Assembly: GCF_000720635.1 (NCBI RefSeq) | Contig: NZ_JOCF01000012.1 | Coordinates: 62,001 to 126,000, forward strand | From: Streptomyces sp. NRRL WC-3742 | GTDB lineage: Bacteria > Actinomycetota > Actinomycetes > Streptomycetales > Streptomycetaceae | Direction of reading: 5' to 3' | DNA length: 64,000 nt | Shown: one piece after another, positions 15,598 through 23,112 of the stretch | Layout of the letters: each line of letters starts with the position of its first letter | How positions within the stretch are numbered: position 1 is the first letter of the stretch | The notes under the pieces: model-generated | Seen by the model: the letters and a program-made list of their open reading frames with translations, nothing else | Told to the model about the DNA's origin: nothing | Database searches by the model: none | Translations under genes and position numbers: made by a program

Positions 15598-16079
15598 GCG
15601 GCGCCGAAGTGCCGCTTGGTGTCGGCGATCAGCTTCTTCATGAACCTGACGCCGGGCGCGTCCGTGAGCGCGGCGGGGCGGCGCAGCAGCGGTTCGGGTT
15701 CGAAGGCGAACGTCCAGGTGAAGCGGGCGCCGGTCGGGGTGGGGACGACCTCGTAGTCCTCGCCGAAGCGACGGAAGATCGGCAGGGTGGCCTCCGTGAC
15801 CAGGAACGAGTGCCGCCTGCCCTCCTCCCAGCGCACGAACTCCTCACGCAGGTGCAGCAGTTGGATCGCGGTGACCTCGCGGGTCGCGCCGACGCCGTGC
15901 GGCGGGGGAGAGGTGTAGCGGCCGTTGCTCAGCCCCCGGCACCAGGACAGCGGCGCGGGGCCGGCCAGCCCCTCCCAGACGGCCTCGGGGCTGACGGGCA
16001 GGTCCATGGTGTACGAGTGGCGGTGCGGGGCGGTGTCGAAGAAGGACAGGTCGAACCGTTCGAGCGTGAACCACGGCAT
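15594..16079 (-). CDS. SRPBCC (START-like) lipid/ligand-binding protein
   Basis: 161 residues with GGGGAG 6 nt before ATG 16079. The helix-grip pattern is seen in HSYTMDLPVSPEAVWEGLAG, SWCRGLSNGRYTSPPPHGVGATREV, RFTWTFAFEP and the long C-terminal helix GVRFMKKLIADTKRHFG. This is the polyketide-cyclase/dehydratase-like branch of the SRPBCC fold, which binds hydrophobic ligands. Ligand unknown. First gene of the three-gene operon. Confidence 0.78.
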   Translation of the reverse strand: MPWFTLERFDLSFFDTAPHRHSYTMDLPVSPEAVWEGLAGPAPLSWCRGLSNGRYTSPPPHGVGATREVTAIQLLHLREEFVRWEEGRRHSFLVTEATLPIFRRFGEDYEVVPTPTGARFTWTFAFEPEPLLRRPAALTDAPGVRFMKKLIADTKRHFGAA

Positions 16080-16155
16080 GGGATCTCCCCTGAACTCGGC
16101 GAAGCGGCGGCGGAACTCCGTGAACCGAAGAATGTCAGCCCGCCCACGGCACGGC

Positions 16156-16161
16156 TATGTT
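16156..16161 (+). promoter_or_regulatory. -10 box of a probably leaderless gene
   Basis: TATGTT followed by 6 nt and ATG 16168, with no ribosome site. Confidence 0.5.
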
Positions 16162-16167
16162 GGCCCC

Positions 16168-16761
16168 ATGACCACCCAGCCGCCCCTCTCCCTCCCCACC
16201 CGCTACGACGCGGGCCGGGGCCGCGTCGCCCTGGTCGTCCCCGGTGTCGGCTACTCGCCGGCCCGACCGCTGCTGCACTTCGCCCGTGAGGTGCTGCTCC
16301 GGCACGGCTGGACCGTCCAGGAGCTGTGGTGGCAGCCGCCGGGCGACCTCAGCGGCCTCCCGATGGACGAGCGGATCGCCTGGGTCGAGGACGAGGCCGC
16401 CCGCGCCATCGACGCGGAGAACGGCGCCTGCGGACTGCTGCTCGGCAAGTCGCTCGGCTCCCTCGCCGGCGGCCTCGCCGCTGAACGCGACCTCCCCGCC
16501 GTCTGGCTCACCCCCCTCCTCACCGCCGAGCAAGTCGCCGCCTCCCTCCACGCGGCCAAGGCCCCGACCCTCCTGATCGGCGGCACCGCCGACCACTGGT
16601 GGAACGGCCCGACCGCCACCGCAACCGGCCACCAGATCCTGGAGATCCCCTCGGCGGACCACTCCCTCGAACTCCCCGGCGACCCCCTCACCTCCGTGGA
16701 CATCCTGCGCAACGTGATCACCCGCCTGGACACCTACCTCACCGCCCTGCCCGCCGACTAG
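16168..16761 (+). CDS. short alpha/beta-hydrolase-like protein
   Basis: 197 residues. VALVVPGVGYSPARPLLHFA leads the fold, the elbow is LLLGKSLGSLAGG (GxSxG), and IPSADHSLELPG supplies the histidine. ADHWWNG may give the acid. The cap domain is missing, so this is a minimal hydrolase similar to the YdeN/small-hydrolase group. Substrate unknown. It is divergent from the SRPBCC operon with 88 bp between them. Confidence 0.72.
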   Translation: MTTQPPLSLPTRYDAGRGRVALVVPGVGYSPARPLLHFAREVLLRHGWTVQELWWQPPGDLSGLPMDERIAWVEDEAARAIDAENGACGLLLGKSLGSLAGGLAAERDLPAVWLTPLLTAEQVAASLHAAKAPTLLIGGTADHWWNGPTATATGHQILEIPSADHSLELPGDPLTSVDILRNVITRLDTYLTALPAD

Positions 16762-17131
16762 CACCCACCCTCTGCCAGGGGCGCGGGCACCCCGTCGGAC
16801 GCCGTGGCCGACGTCGACCGATGCGGGGGTGACCGGGGGCTTCGGGGAGTCTCCACCTGTGCGAGAGCGCTGGTGGCATGGCTCTCGGAGCCACGGGCCG
16901 AGAGGATCGTTCAGAAGAAGGGCGTCGGAGGCCGAGCCGAGCTGGATGTCGATCGTCGGCGGCGTCCAGTCGGCGAGGCCACGAGCGGTGGCGGCGGGGG
17001 CGGGACGGTGGCTACCACTGCCTGTGCGGGGGAGCGGAGTTCAGGTGTCGGCAGGGGGCCGATGTTCTATCGTCGACATCCATGTCAAGGTCCAGTCGGC
17101 CGGACTCCGGCCCCGGCGTAAGGGTGGTCAC
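16762..17131. other. intergenic region before the MerR gene
   Basis: 370 bp without a supportable gene. The open frames here lack conserved features. The last 70 bp (around 17063-17095) contain TCTATCGTCGACATCC and TGTCAAGGTC and probably hold the merR promoter. Confidence 0.45.
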
Positions 17132-17494
17132 ATGCGGATCGGCGAGCTTGCCCGGATGACGGAGAGCACTCCGCGCCTGCTGCGCTACTACGAGGAGCAG
17201 GGCCTGATCACCCCGAGCCGCCGGCCCAACGGCTACCGCGACTACGACGACTGCCTGGTGGACCGGGTGCTGCAGATCCGGGGCCTCCTGGACGCGGGCC
17301 TGCCGACCCGCATCATCAAGCAGATCCTGCCCTGCCTGGAGGCGCCCCGGACGATCCACTTCGCCGAGGCCACCCCGGAGATGCTGGAGACCCTGGAGTC
17401 GGAGACCGAGCGGATGTCGAGACGGATCGACTGCCTGACCCGCAACCGGGACGCCATCCGCGAGTACGTGTCCGTGGTCCGGAGCATGGTCTGA
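17132..17494 (+). CDS. MerR-family transcriptional regulator
   Basis: 120 residues from ATG 17132, with AAGGGTGG upstream. The N-terminal winged helix MRIGELARMTESTPRLLRYY and EEQGLITPSRRPNGYRDYDD is canonical MerR. The rest is a dimerising coiled coil (about 80-115). There are no Cys clusters of metal sensors, so it is probably a multidrug- or small-molecule-responsive type. It converges on an MFS exporter gene, which may be its target, though the regulator-exporter pairing is usually divergent. Confidence 0.88.
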   Translation: MRIGELARMTESTPRLLRYYEEQGLITPSRRPNGYRDYDDCLVDRVLQIRGLLDAGLPTRIIKQILPCLEAPRTIHFAEATPEMLETLESETERMSRRIDCLTRNRDAIREYVSVVRSMV

Positions 17495-17613
17495 CGGGGC
17501 ACGGCCCGACGGAGCGAACCGACGTCTCGACCTTGATACCGATGTGGAGGCGGAGGGCTGCGGCCATGGTCGCTTCCCCTCCGCGACCCCTGACGGTCCC
17601 TGACGGCGCCTGA

Positions 17614-17715
17614 ACTACGGAAGTAGTGCCACTACTTCCGTAGTGCCGCCGCGGGGGGGAGAACACCACTACGCCGGTAGTGCCACTACCGAAGTAGTGG
17701 CACTACCGGCGTAGT
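17614..17715. repeat. tandem ACTAC-N4-GTAGT hairpin array
   Basis: Five 14-bp units of the form ACTAC-N4-GTAGT, with N4 = GGAA, TTCC, GCCG, CGAA and CGGC, joined by GCC or GGC so that units repeat every 17 bp within a block. Block one is 17614-17644 (two units, 15-bp perfect arms). Block two is 17668-17715 (three units, together one perfect 22-bp-arm palindrome around CGAA). It lies between the convergent merR and MFS genes and would form very stable hairpins, so it may also terminate both transcripts. Related units recur at 28677-28724. Confidence 0.85.
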
Positions 17716-17745
17716 CCCCGCCCGCCCCGGGAGAGGCGGGAAGCC

Positions 17746-19230
17746 TCAGCCGATGGACCGCGGCAGTCGGGTGGTCAGGTACAGGATGGTGACCGACCCG
17801 GTGAACTGCAGGCCCAGGCAGATCGCCAGCGCCCGGTCCACCCCCAGGCTCGGCGAGAGCGCCAGGTACAGCGAGCCGAGGGTGGCGACTCCGAGCGCCA
17901 GGCTGGACTGCTGCCCGGTGGCGAGCACCCCGGAGCCGACGCCGGCCCGGGCGGCGGGCACCTTGGACAGGACGATCCGGAACAGCGGGGTGCCGATCAG
18001 GCCCTGTCCGATGCCCGCGAGGGCCACGCCGGGCGCCATCGCCAGCGGCGTCAGGTGCTCCCAGTCGGTGAGGACGGTCACCGCGAGCGCGGCCAGGCCC
18101 GTCCCCTGGACCACGGCCCCGGCGCTGAGCACCCGGCTGCCCCAGCGTCCGAGCAGCCGGGGGCTGGCCAGCGAGGCGGAGAAGTAGCCGACCGCCATCG
18201 GCACCAGCGCCCACCCGGCCGCGACCACGCCGAGGTGCAGGCCCTGCTGGAGGACGACGGCGATCACGAACATGAAGCCGCCGAAGCCCGCGAAGTACGG
18301 CAGCGCGATGCCGAGCCCGCGCCGCATCTCCGGGATGCGCAGCAGGGACGGCGGCACCAGCGGCGTGCCCCCGTCGCGCTCGGCCCGGCGCTCGACCAGG
18401 GCGAACGCGACGGCCAGGACCGGGAACAGGGCGAGCAGCACCCAGGACCAGACCGGCCACCCGGCCGCGCGGCCCTCCATCAGCGGCACGAGCAGCGAGA
18501 GCAGCGTGGCGGTGAGCAGCACGGTCCCGGGCACGTCGACCTTGGCCGCCGTCGTGGCGCGGCTCTCCGGCACGTACCGGACGGCCAGGACGACGGCGAT
18601 CAGCGCGAACGGCACGTTCATCAGGAACACCGAGCGCCACCCGGTGCCGAACAGGTCGGCGGCGACGAGCATCCCGCCGAGCACCTGCCCGATGACCACC
18701 GCGATCCCGCCGGCCGCGCCGTAGATGCTCAGCGCCCGCCCGCGCCGGGCGCCTTCGGTGGCGGCGGTGATGGTGCCGAGTACCTGGGGCAGCAGCAGCG
18801 CGGCCGAGGCGCCCTGGGCGGCCCGGGCGGCGACGAGGGTCCACGCGCCGGGGGCGAGGCCGCAGGCCAGCGAGGTGAGGGCGAAGGTGACGGCGCCGAT
18901 GACGAACAGCCGCCGGCGGCCGTAGGTGTCGCCGAGCCGCCCGCCTAGGACGAGCAGGACGGCGAAGGCGATGCCGTACCCGGCGGCGACGAGTTCCAGG
19001 ACGGCGGGCCCGGCGGCGAGGTCGTGGTCGATGGTGGGCAGGGCGACGTTGACGATGAAGAAGTCCAGCATCGGCAGGAACGCCCCGAGCAGGACGGTCA
19101 CCAGTCCGGCGGTGCCCAGCGACGGGCTGCCGGACGGGCTGTCGGACGGGGAGGCGGAGGAGGGAGCGGCTGCGGGACGGGCGAGGGTGGGGGAGTCGGC
19201 GAGTTGTCGGGTCACGGTCCTACGATCCAT
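17746..19230 (-). CDS. MFS multidrug exporter, DHA2 (14-helix) type
   Basis: 494 residues. After a Ser/Pro-rich cytosolic N-terminus of ~40 residues there are about 14 membrane segments. Motif A is GRLGDTYGRRRLF, and the DHA2 signature LDFFIVNVALPTIDHDL is in the first helix; RAAQGASAALLLPQVLGTI marks helix 4. These are proton-driven drug exporters in the family. Start ATG 19230 has GAGG upstream. It is divergent from an XRE regulator with dyads in between, so that regulator rather than MerR may control it. Confidence 0.9.
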   Translation of the reverse strand: MDRRTVTRQLADSPTLARPAAAPSSASPSDSPSGSPSLGTAGLVTVLLGAFLPMLDFFIVNVALPTIDHDLAAGPAVLELVAAGYGIAFAVLLVLGGRLGDTYGRRRLFVIGAVTFALTSLACGLAPGAWTLVAARAAQGASAALLLPQVLGTITAATEGARRGRALSIYGAAGGIAVVIGQVLGGMLVAADLFGTGWRSVFLMNVPFALIAVVLAVRYVPESRATTAAKVDVPGTVLLTATLLSLLVPLMEGRAAGWPVWSWVLLALFPVLAVAFALVERRAERDGGTPLVPPSLLRIPEMRRGLGIALPYFAGFGGFMFVIAVVLQQGLHLGVVAAGWALVPMAVGYFSASLASPRLLGRWGSRVLSAGAVVQGTGLAALAVTVLTDWEHLTPLAMAPGVALAGIGQGLIGTPLFRIVLSKVPAARAGVGSGVLATGQQSSLALGVATLGSLYLALSPSLGVDRALAICLGLQFTGSVTILYLTTRLPRSIG

Positions 19231-19241
19231 CGCGCCTCAGC

Positions 19242-19283
19242 CTGGTACCAGAGTGTCCTTATCCAGGTATAACGAGTACCTGG
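19242..19283. promoter_or_regulatory. two dyads between MFS and XRE genes
   Basis: CTGGTACCAG at 19242-19251 and CCAGGTA-N7-TACCTGG at 19263-19283 share a GGTAC half-site. They sit in the 82-bp divergent promoter region, as operators for the adjacent XRE regulator would. Confidence 0.55.
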
Positions 19284-19312
19284 CAACCGCCTGCCCCCTG
19301 CAGCATCCTGGG

Positions 19313-20191
19313 ATGATGAGCGTCATGACGCAGGCCCCGCAAGCCCACTCCACCCCCGTCACCCAACAGCCCGCGAGCCCCGGCGACGTCCGCCGCCACG
19401 AGCTGGCCGCGTTCCTGCGCAGCCGCCGCGAGCGCATCGCCCCCGAGCAGGTGGGCCTGCCCATGACCGGCCGCCGCCGCACCCCGGGCCTGCGCCGCGA
19501 GGAGGTCGCGCAGCTCGCCGCCGTCGGGGTCACCTGGTACACGTGGCTGGAGCAGGGGCGCGCCATCCAGGTGTCCGCCCAGGTGCTGGACGCGGTGGCC
19601 CGCACGCTGCTGCTGGACCAGAGCGAGCGCGCCCACCTGTTCACCCTCGCCGGCGCCGACGACCCGGCCCCGGTGCGCCAGTGCCTCTCGGTCACCACGG
19701 GCGTGCGACTGCTCCTGAAGCAGATGGAGCCCTACCCGGCGGTGGTGATCAACAGCCGCTACGACGTACTGGCGTACAACCGCACCTACCCCGCCTTCGT
19801 CGGCGACCTCGAGGAACTCCCGCCCGAGGACCGCAACCTGCTGTGGCTGGCGTTCACCCCCTCGCACTTCCGCAAGGTGCTCATCGACTACCGCAGCGAA
19901 CGGCCCGGCATGGTGGCCCGGTTCCGCTCGGCGATGGCCGACCACGGCTCCGAACCGGCCTGGAAGTGCCTGCTGACCCGGCTGCGCAAGGCGTCCCCGG
20001 ACTTCGAGGAGTCCTGGCAGCAGCACGACGTGGCCCTTCCCGGCAACGGCGTCAAGCGTTTCCAGGTGCCGGGCGTCGGCCTGCTGAGCTGCGAGTACAC
20101 CAACTTCTGGCTCGGCCCCTCCCAGGGCACCCGCATGATCGCCTACACCCCGCTCGACGAGGAGTCCCGCACCCTCATGCAGCGGCTGTAG
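19313..20191 (+). CDS. MmyB-like XRE transcriptional regulator
   Basis: 292 residues from ATG 19313 (ATG 19316 is not in frame; ATG 19325 is a shorter option). Residues about 24-85 form the HTH: ELAAFLRSRRERIAPEQVGL, RTPGLRREEVAQLAAVGVTWYTWLEQG. The following ~170 residues are the MmyB-type ligand-binding domain (PAVVINSRYDVLAYNRTYPA, NLLWLAFT, WQQHDV), which resembles PAS-like fatty-acid binders. Such regulators often flank dehydrogenase or exporter genes in streptomycetes. The divergent MFS gene is the probable target. Confidence 0.85.
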   Translation: MMSVMTQAPQAHSTPVTQQPASPGDVRRHELAAFLRSRRERIAPEQVGLPMTGRRRTPGLRREEVAQLAAVGVTWYTWLEQGRAIQVSAQVLDAVARTLLLDQSERAHLFTLAGADDPAPVRQCLSVTTGVRLLLKQMEPYPAVVINSRYDVLAYNRTYPAFVGDLEELPPEDRNLLWLAFTPSHFRKVLIDYRSERPGMVARFRSAMADHGSEPAWKCLLTRLRKASPDFEESWQQHDVALPGNGVKRFQVPGVGLLSCEYTNFWLGPSQGTRMIAYTPLDEESRTLMQRL

Positions 20192-20561
20192 CGCCCGTCC
20201 GCCCCAGCAGCACGCACACCGCCGCCAGCGGCAGTTCCACGCACCCCGCCATCACCAGCGCCGCCAGCACCTCGTGCCCCGGCCCGGCGAAGGCCACGTC
20301 CACCAGCGCGTCCCCCGCCAGCAGCAGGGCCGCGACCGCACCCACCCGGGCGGCACCCGCGCTGCGCCGACGCACCAGCGCGTCCAGCCACAGCAGGACG
20401 GAGAACTCCGCGAGGTCCAGCACCACCCACGGCGTCTCGTGCCGGGCGGCGAGCATCAGCAGCCACGGCACCAGGGCGACGGCCGCCACCAGCGGCACCC
20501 GGGCGAGGCGGGCGGAGGGGACGTACGACGCCGGGGCGCCGAACGCGACGGCGGTGCTCAT
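20175..20561 (-). CDS. small polytopic membrane protein
   Basis: 128 residues from ATG 20561. Four hydrophobic segments (about 20-40, 47-60, 70-88, 98-120) with VPLVAAVALVPWLLML and EVLAALVMAGCVELPLAAVCVLLG. No recognised family. It overlaps the upstream gene by 4 bp and its 3' end overlaps the convergent XRE gene by 17 bp. It is probably co-expressed with the 186-residue protein. Confidence 0.6.
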   Translation of the reverse strand: MSTAVAFGAPASYVPSARLARVPLVAAVALVPWLLMLAARHETPWVVLDLAEFSVLLWLDALVRRRSAGAARVGAVAALLLAGDALVDVAFAGPGHEVLAALVMAGCVELPLAAVCVLLGRTGATAAA

Positions 20562-21118
20562 CGGGCACCCCCGACCGGCGCGCCCTGCACCCCGCGCACC
20601 CGCTCCAGCGGCAGCCGCTCGGCCACACCGGCCTCGGCGACCCGCACCACCACCGCGCCCACCGGCCCCTGCGCCCACGCCAGCCAGAACTCCCCGGCCA
20701 CCGTGACCACTTCGGCCGCCACCGCGACCGGCGCCGACCGGAACCGCCGCCGCCCGGTGAACTCCACCGCCGGCACCGCCCCGTCCGCCGGCAGCCGCCC
20801 CCAGGCCAGCGCCTGCCAGGACCGCGCCGCCCGGGGCCCACCGGAGGTGGACGGGCAGCGCCGCGCACCCCGCAGCAGCTGCGAGGTCAGCCGCGCCGCG
20901 ACCAGCACATCGGCCAACTCGCCGTCCTGGTACAGCTCCAGCGCCGCCCGCCCCCGGTTCGGCCGCACACAGCGGACCGACCAGGGGCCGACGCCGGCCG
21001 GCAGCGCACCCTCCGGCCCCGCCGCAGGGCGCAGCCCGCCCTCGGGGACACCCCCGTGACCCCCGAGGGCGGGCCGCCGGTGCGGCGGGGTGGCGGAGTG
21101 CGAAGCGGTCGTCGTCAT
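20558..21118 (-). CDS. hypothetical protein, 186 aa
   Basis: 186 residues from ATG 21118. The N-terminal ~45 residues are Pro/Gly/His-rich and likely disordered; then WSVRCVRPNRGRAALELYQD, GRRRFRSAPVAVAAEVVTVA and GEFWLAWAQGPVGAVVVRVA suggest a beta-rich domain. No signal peptide or family is recognised. It is divergent from a two-component system; a perfect 24-bp palindrome lies in the shared upstream region, so it may belong to that regulon. Confidence 0.55.
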   Translation of the reverse strand: MTTTASHSATPPHRRPALGGHGGVPEGGLRPAAGPEGALPAGVGPWSVRCVRPNRGRAALELYQDGELADVLVAARLTSQLLRGARRCPSTSGGPRAARSWQALAWGRLPADGAVPAVEFTGRRRFRSAPVAVAAEVVTVAGEFWLAWAQGPVGAVVVRVAEAGVAERLPLERVRGVQGAPVGGAR

Positions 21119-21174
21119 GCCGTCAAGGCTCCCGCCCCACGGGGGTCGTTGTCGGTGGTGCTCCACACCGAAAC

Positions 21175-21198
21175 GGGGGTGTAGCTAGCTACACCCCC
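21175..21198. promoter_or_regulatory. perfect 24-bp palindrome between divergent genes
   Basis: GGGGGTGTAGCT (21175-21186) and its exact complement (21187-21198) with no spacer, 57 bp before the leftward gene and 56 bp before the histidine kinase. It is an excellent operator candidate for a dimeric regulator, for example the NarL-type regulator encoded next door. Confidence 0.65.
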
Positions 21199-21240
21199 AC
21201 CCGGAACCCCCCTTCATGGTGGTCCCTGATCTTCGGGTTC

Positions 21241-21246
21241 TACGCT
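21241..21246 (+). promoter_or_regulatory. -10 box of a probably leaderless kinase gene
   Basis: TACGCT followed by 7 nt and ATG 21254, with no ribosome site. Confidence 0.5.
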
Positions 21247-21253
21247 GTCGGCC

Positions 21254-22474
21254 ATGACCTCCACCACGTTGCGCCGGGCGCTCGTCAGGAGCCTGGGGCG
21301 CCCACCGTGGTCGCCCGGGGTCTGGCGGGACACCCGCTTCACCGCCGCCGGCATACCCCTGGCCGTCCCGGTCTGGACGGCCGTCCTCTCACCCGACACG
21401 GTCCTGCCGGTCCTCGCCCTCATGCTGACCTGCGCCCGCCTGCTGACCGCCGCCCAGCGCGGACGGCTGCGCGCCCTGTACGGCGTCGAGGTGCCGCCGC
21501 CCAGCGCCTCCCTCACCTGGCGGATCGGCCCGCTGCGCCTGGGCCTGAACTGGCGTCAGTTCGTGCACCACCTCCTGGTCGGCCCCGTCCTCGCCGCCGG
21601 AGCCCTGGGCGTCGTCTACCTCTGGGGCGTCGCCCTCACCCTCACCACCCTCTACGCCTGGGTCTGGCTGCTGCCGGCCGACGCCGGGGTGCGCCACGAC
21701 CTGGCCGGCCTGGACGTCCTGCTCGTCGTGGTCGGCGTCGTACTGATCGTCGTGACGCCCTGGCTCACCGCCGCCCTGGCCTGGCTGGAGGTCTTCGCCG
21801 CGCAGAAGCTGCTGGGCCCGAACCGCGCGGAGGCACTGGAGCGCCGCGTCGAGGAGATCGCCGAGAGCCGGGCCGGCCTGGTCGACGCCGTCGACGCCGA
21901 ACGCCGCCGCATCGAACGCGATCTGCACGACGGCGCCCAGCAGCGCCTCACCTCCCTCGCGATGAACCTGGGCCTGGCCAAGCGCACCCTCAAGGACGTC
22001 CCGCCCGAGGTCATGCAGGTCATCGAGGACGCGCACGCCGAGGCCCAGGCGGCCATCGACGAGCTGCGCGACCTGGTCCGGGGCCTGCACCCCGCCGTCC
22101 TGGAGGACCGGGGCCTGGACGCCGCCCTCTCCGGCATCGCCGCCCGCGCGCCCCTGCCGGTGCGCCTGGACGTCGAGCTCTCCGAGCGGATCGCCCCGAC
22201 CGTCGAGGCCGTCGCCTACTTCACCGTCTCCGAGGCCCTCACCAACGTGGCCAAGCACGCCCGCGCCGCCTCCGTCGACGTCTCGGTGCGTACGGACGGC
22301 GGCCGGCTGCGCCTGGTCATCAGCGACGACGGCGTGGGCGGCGCCGACGCCTCGCGCGGCACCGGGCTCACCGGACTGCGCAAGCGCGCCGCCTCCGTCG
22401 ACGGAACCCTGTCCGTAGTCAGCCCCCTCGGGGGCCCCACCACCATCTCCGTGGAGTTGCCGTGCGCGCTGTGA
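21254..22474 (+). CDS. NarL-type sensor histidine kinase
   Basis: 406 residues. Four membrane helices occupy about 30-60 and 100-185, with little extracellular sequence, so the signal may be sensed in the membrane. The HisKA_3 dimerisation domain contains ERRRIERDLHDGAQQRL with the phosphorylated H225. The ATPase domain has SEALTNVAKHARA (N box) and DDGVGGAD / GTGLTGLRKRA (G boxes). It overlaps the response regulator gene by 13 bp, and a DUF4097 gene follows; together they form one operon. Confidence 0.9.
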   Translation: MTSTTLRRALVRSLGRPPWSPGVWRDTRFTAAGIPLAVPVWTAVLSPDTVLPVLALMLTCARLLTAAQRGRLRALYGVEVPPPSASLTWRIGPLRLGLNWRQFVHHLLVGPVLAAGALGVVYLWGVALTLTTLYAWVWLLPADAGVRHDLAGLDVLLVVVGVVLIVVTPWLTAALAWLEVFAAQKLLGPNRAEALERRVEEIAESRAGLVDAVDAERRRIERDLHDGAQQRLTSLAMNLGLAKRTLKDVPPEVMQVIEDAHAEAQAAIDELRDLVRGLHPAVLEDRGLDAALSGIAARAPLPVRLDVELSERIAPTVEAVAYFTVSEALTNVAKHARAASVDVSVRTDGGRLRLVISDDGVGGADASRGTGLTGLRKRAASVDGTLSVVSPLGGPTTISVELPCAL

Positions 22475-23112
22475 TCGCCGAGGACTCGGTCCTGCTGAGG
22501 GTCGGCCTGGTCAAGGTCCTGGAGGCGGTGGGCTTCGAGGTCGTCGCCGCCGTCGGGGACGCCGTCGAACTGCTGGCCGCCGTCGAGGAGCACCTCCCCG
22601 ACGTGGTGGTCGCCGACGTACGGATGCCCCCGGGCTTCCACGACGAGGGCGTCAAGGCCGCCATGATCATCCGCCGCCAGTGGCCCCAGGTCGCCGTGCT
22701 GCTGCTCTCCCAGTTCGTCGAGGAGCGCTACGCCGCCGACCTCCTGGCCACCAACACCAGCGGCGTCGGCTACCTGCTCAAGCAGCGCGTCGCCAACGTG
22801 GACGACTTCGTGGAGGCGCTCCAGCGCGTCGCCGCGGGCGGCACCGCCCTGGACCCGGAGGTCGTCGCCCAGCTGCTGGTGCGCCGCAAGAACGACCCGC
22901 TGGAGAAGCTGACCCCGCGCGAGCGCGACGTCCTCGGGCTGATGGCGGAGGGCCGCTCAAACGCGGCCATCGCCGCGGCCCTGGTGGTCAGCGACAGCGC
23001 GGTGGCCAAGCACATCAACTCGATCCTCACCAAGCTCGACCTCCCGCCGACGGACGAGAGCCACCGCCGGGTGATGGCGGTGCTGCGCTTCCTGGAGGTG
23101 GGGGGAGCGTGA
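22462..23112 (+). CDS. NarL/FixJ-family response regulator
   Basis: 216 residues from GTG 22462. The receiver domain (1-120) has the acidic pair E7/D8, phosphoacceptor D52 in VVVADVRMPP and K in LLKQRV. The C-terminal LuxR-type HTH is LTPRERDVLGLMAEGRSNAAIAAALVVSDSAVAKHINSIL. Its partner kinase is immediately upstream. It overlaps the next gene by 4 bp (GTGA). The 24-bp palindrome upstream of the operon is a plausible binding site. Confidence 0.9.
   Translation: MRAVIAEDSVLLRVGLVKVLEAVGFEVVAAVGDAVELLAAVEEHLPDVVVADVRMPPGFHDEGVKAAMIIRRQWPQVAVLLLSQFVEERYAADLLATNTSGVGYLLKQRVANVDDFVEALQRVAAGGTALDPEVVAQLLVRRKNDPLEKLTPRERDVLGLMAEGRSNAAIAAALVVSDSAVAKHINSILTKLDLPPTDESHRRVMAVLRFLEVGGA

Noticed and set aside
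17614..17715. Possible CRISPR array
   Set aside because: The repeats are palindromic 14-bp units with 3-bp joints, without spacers of 25-40 bp and without cas genes.
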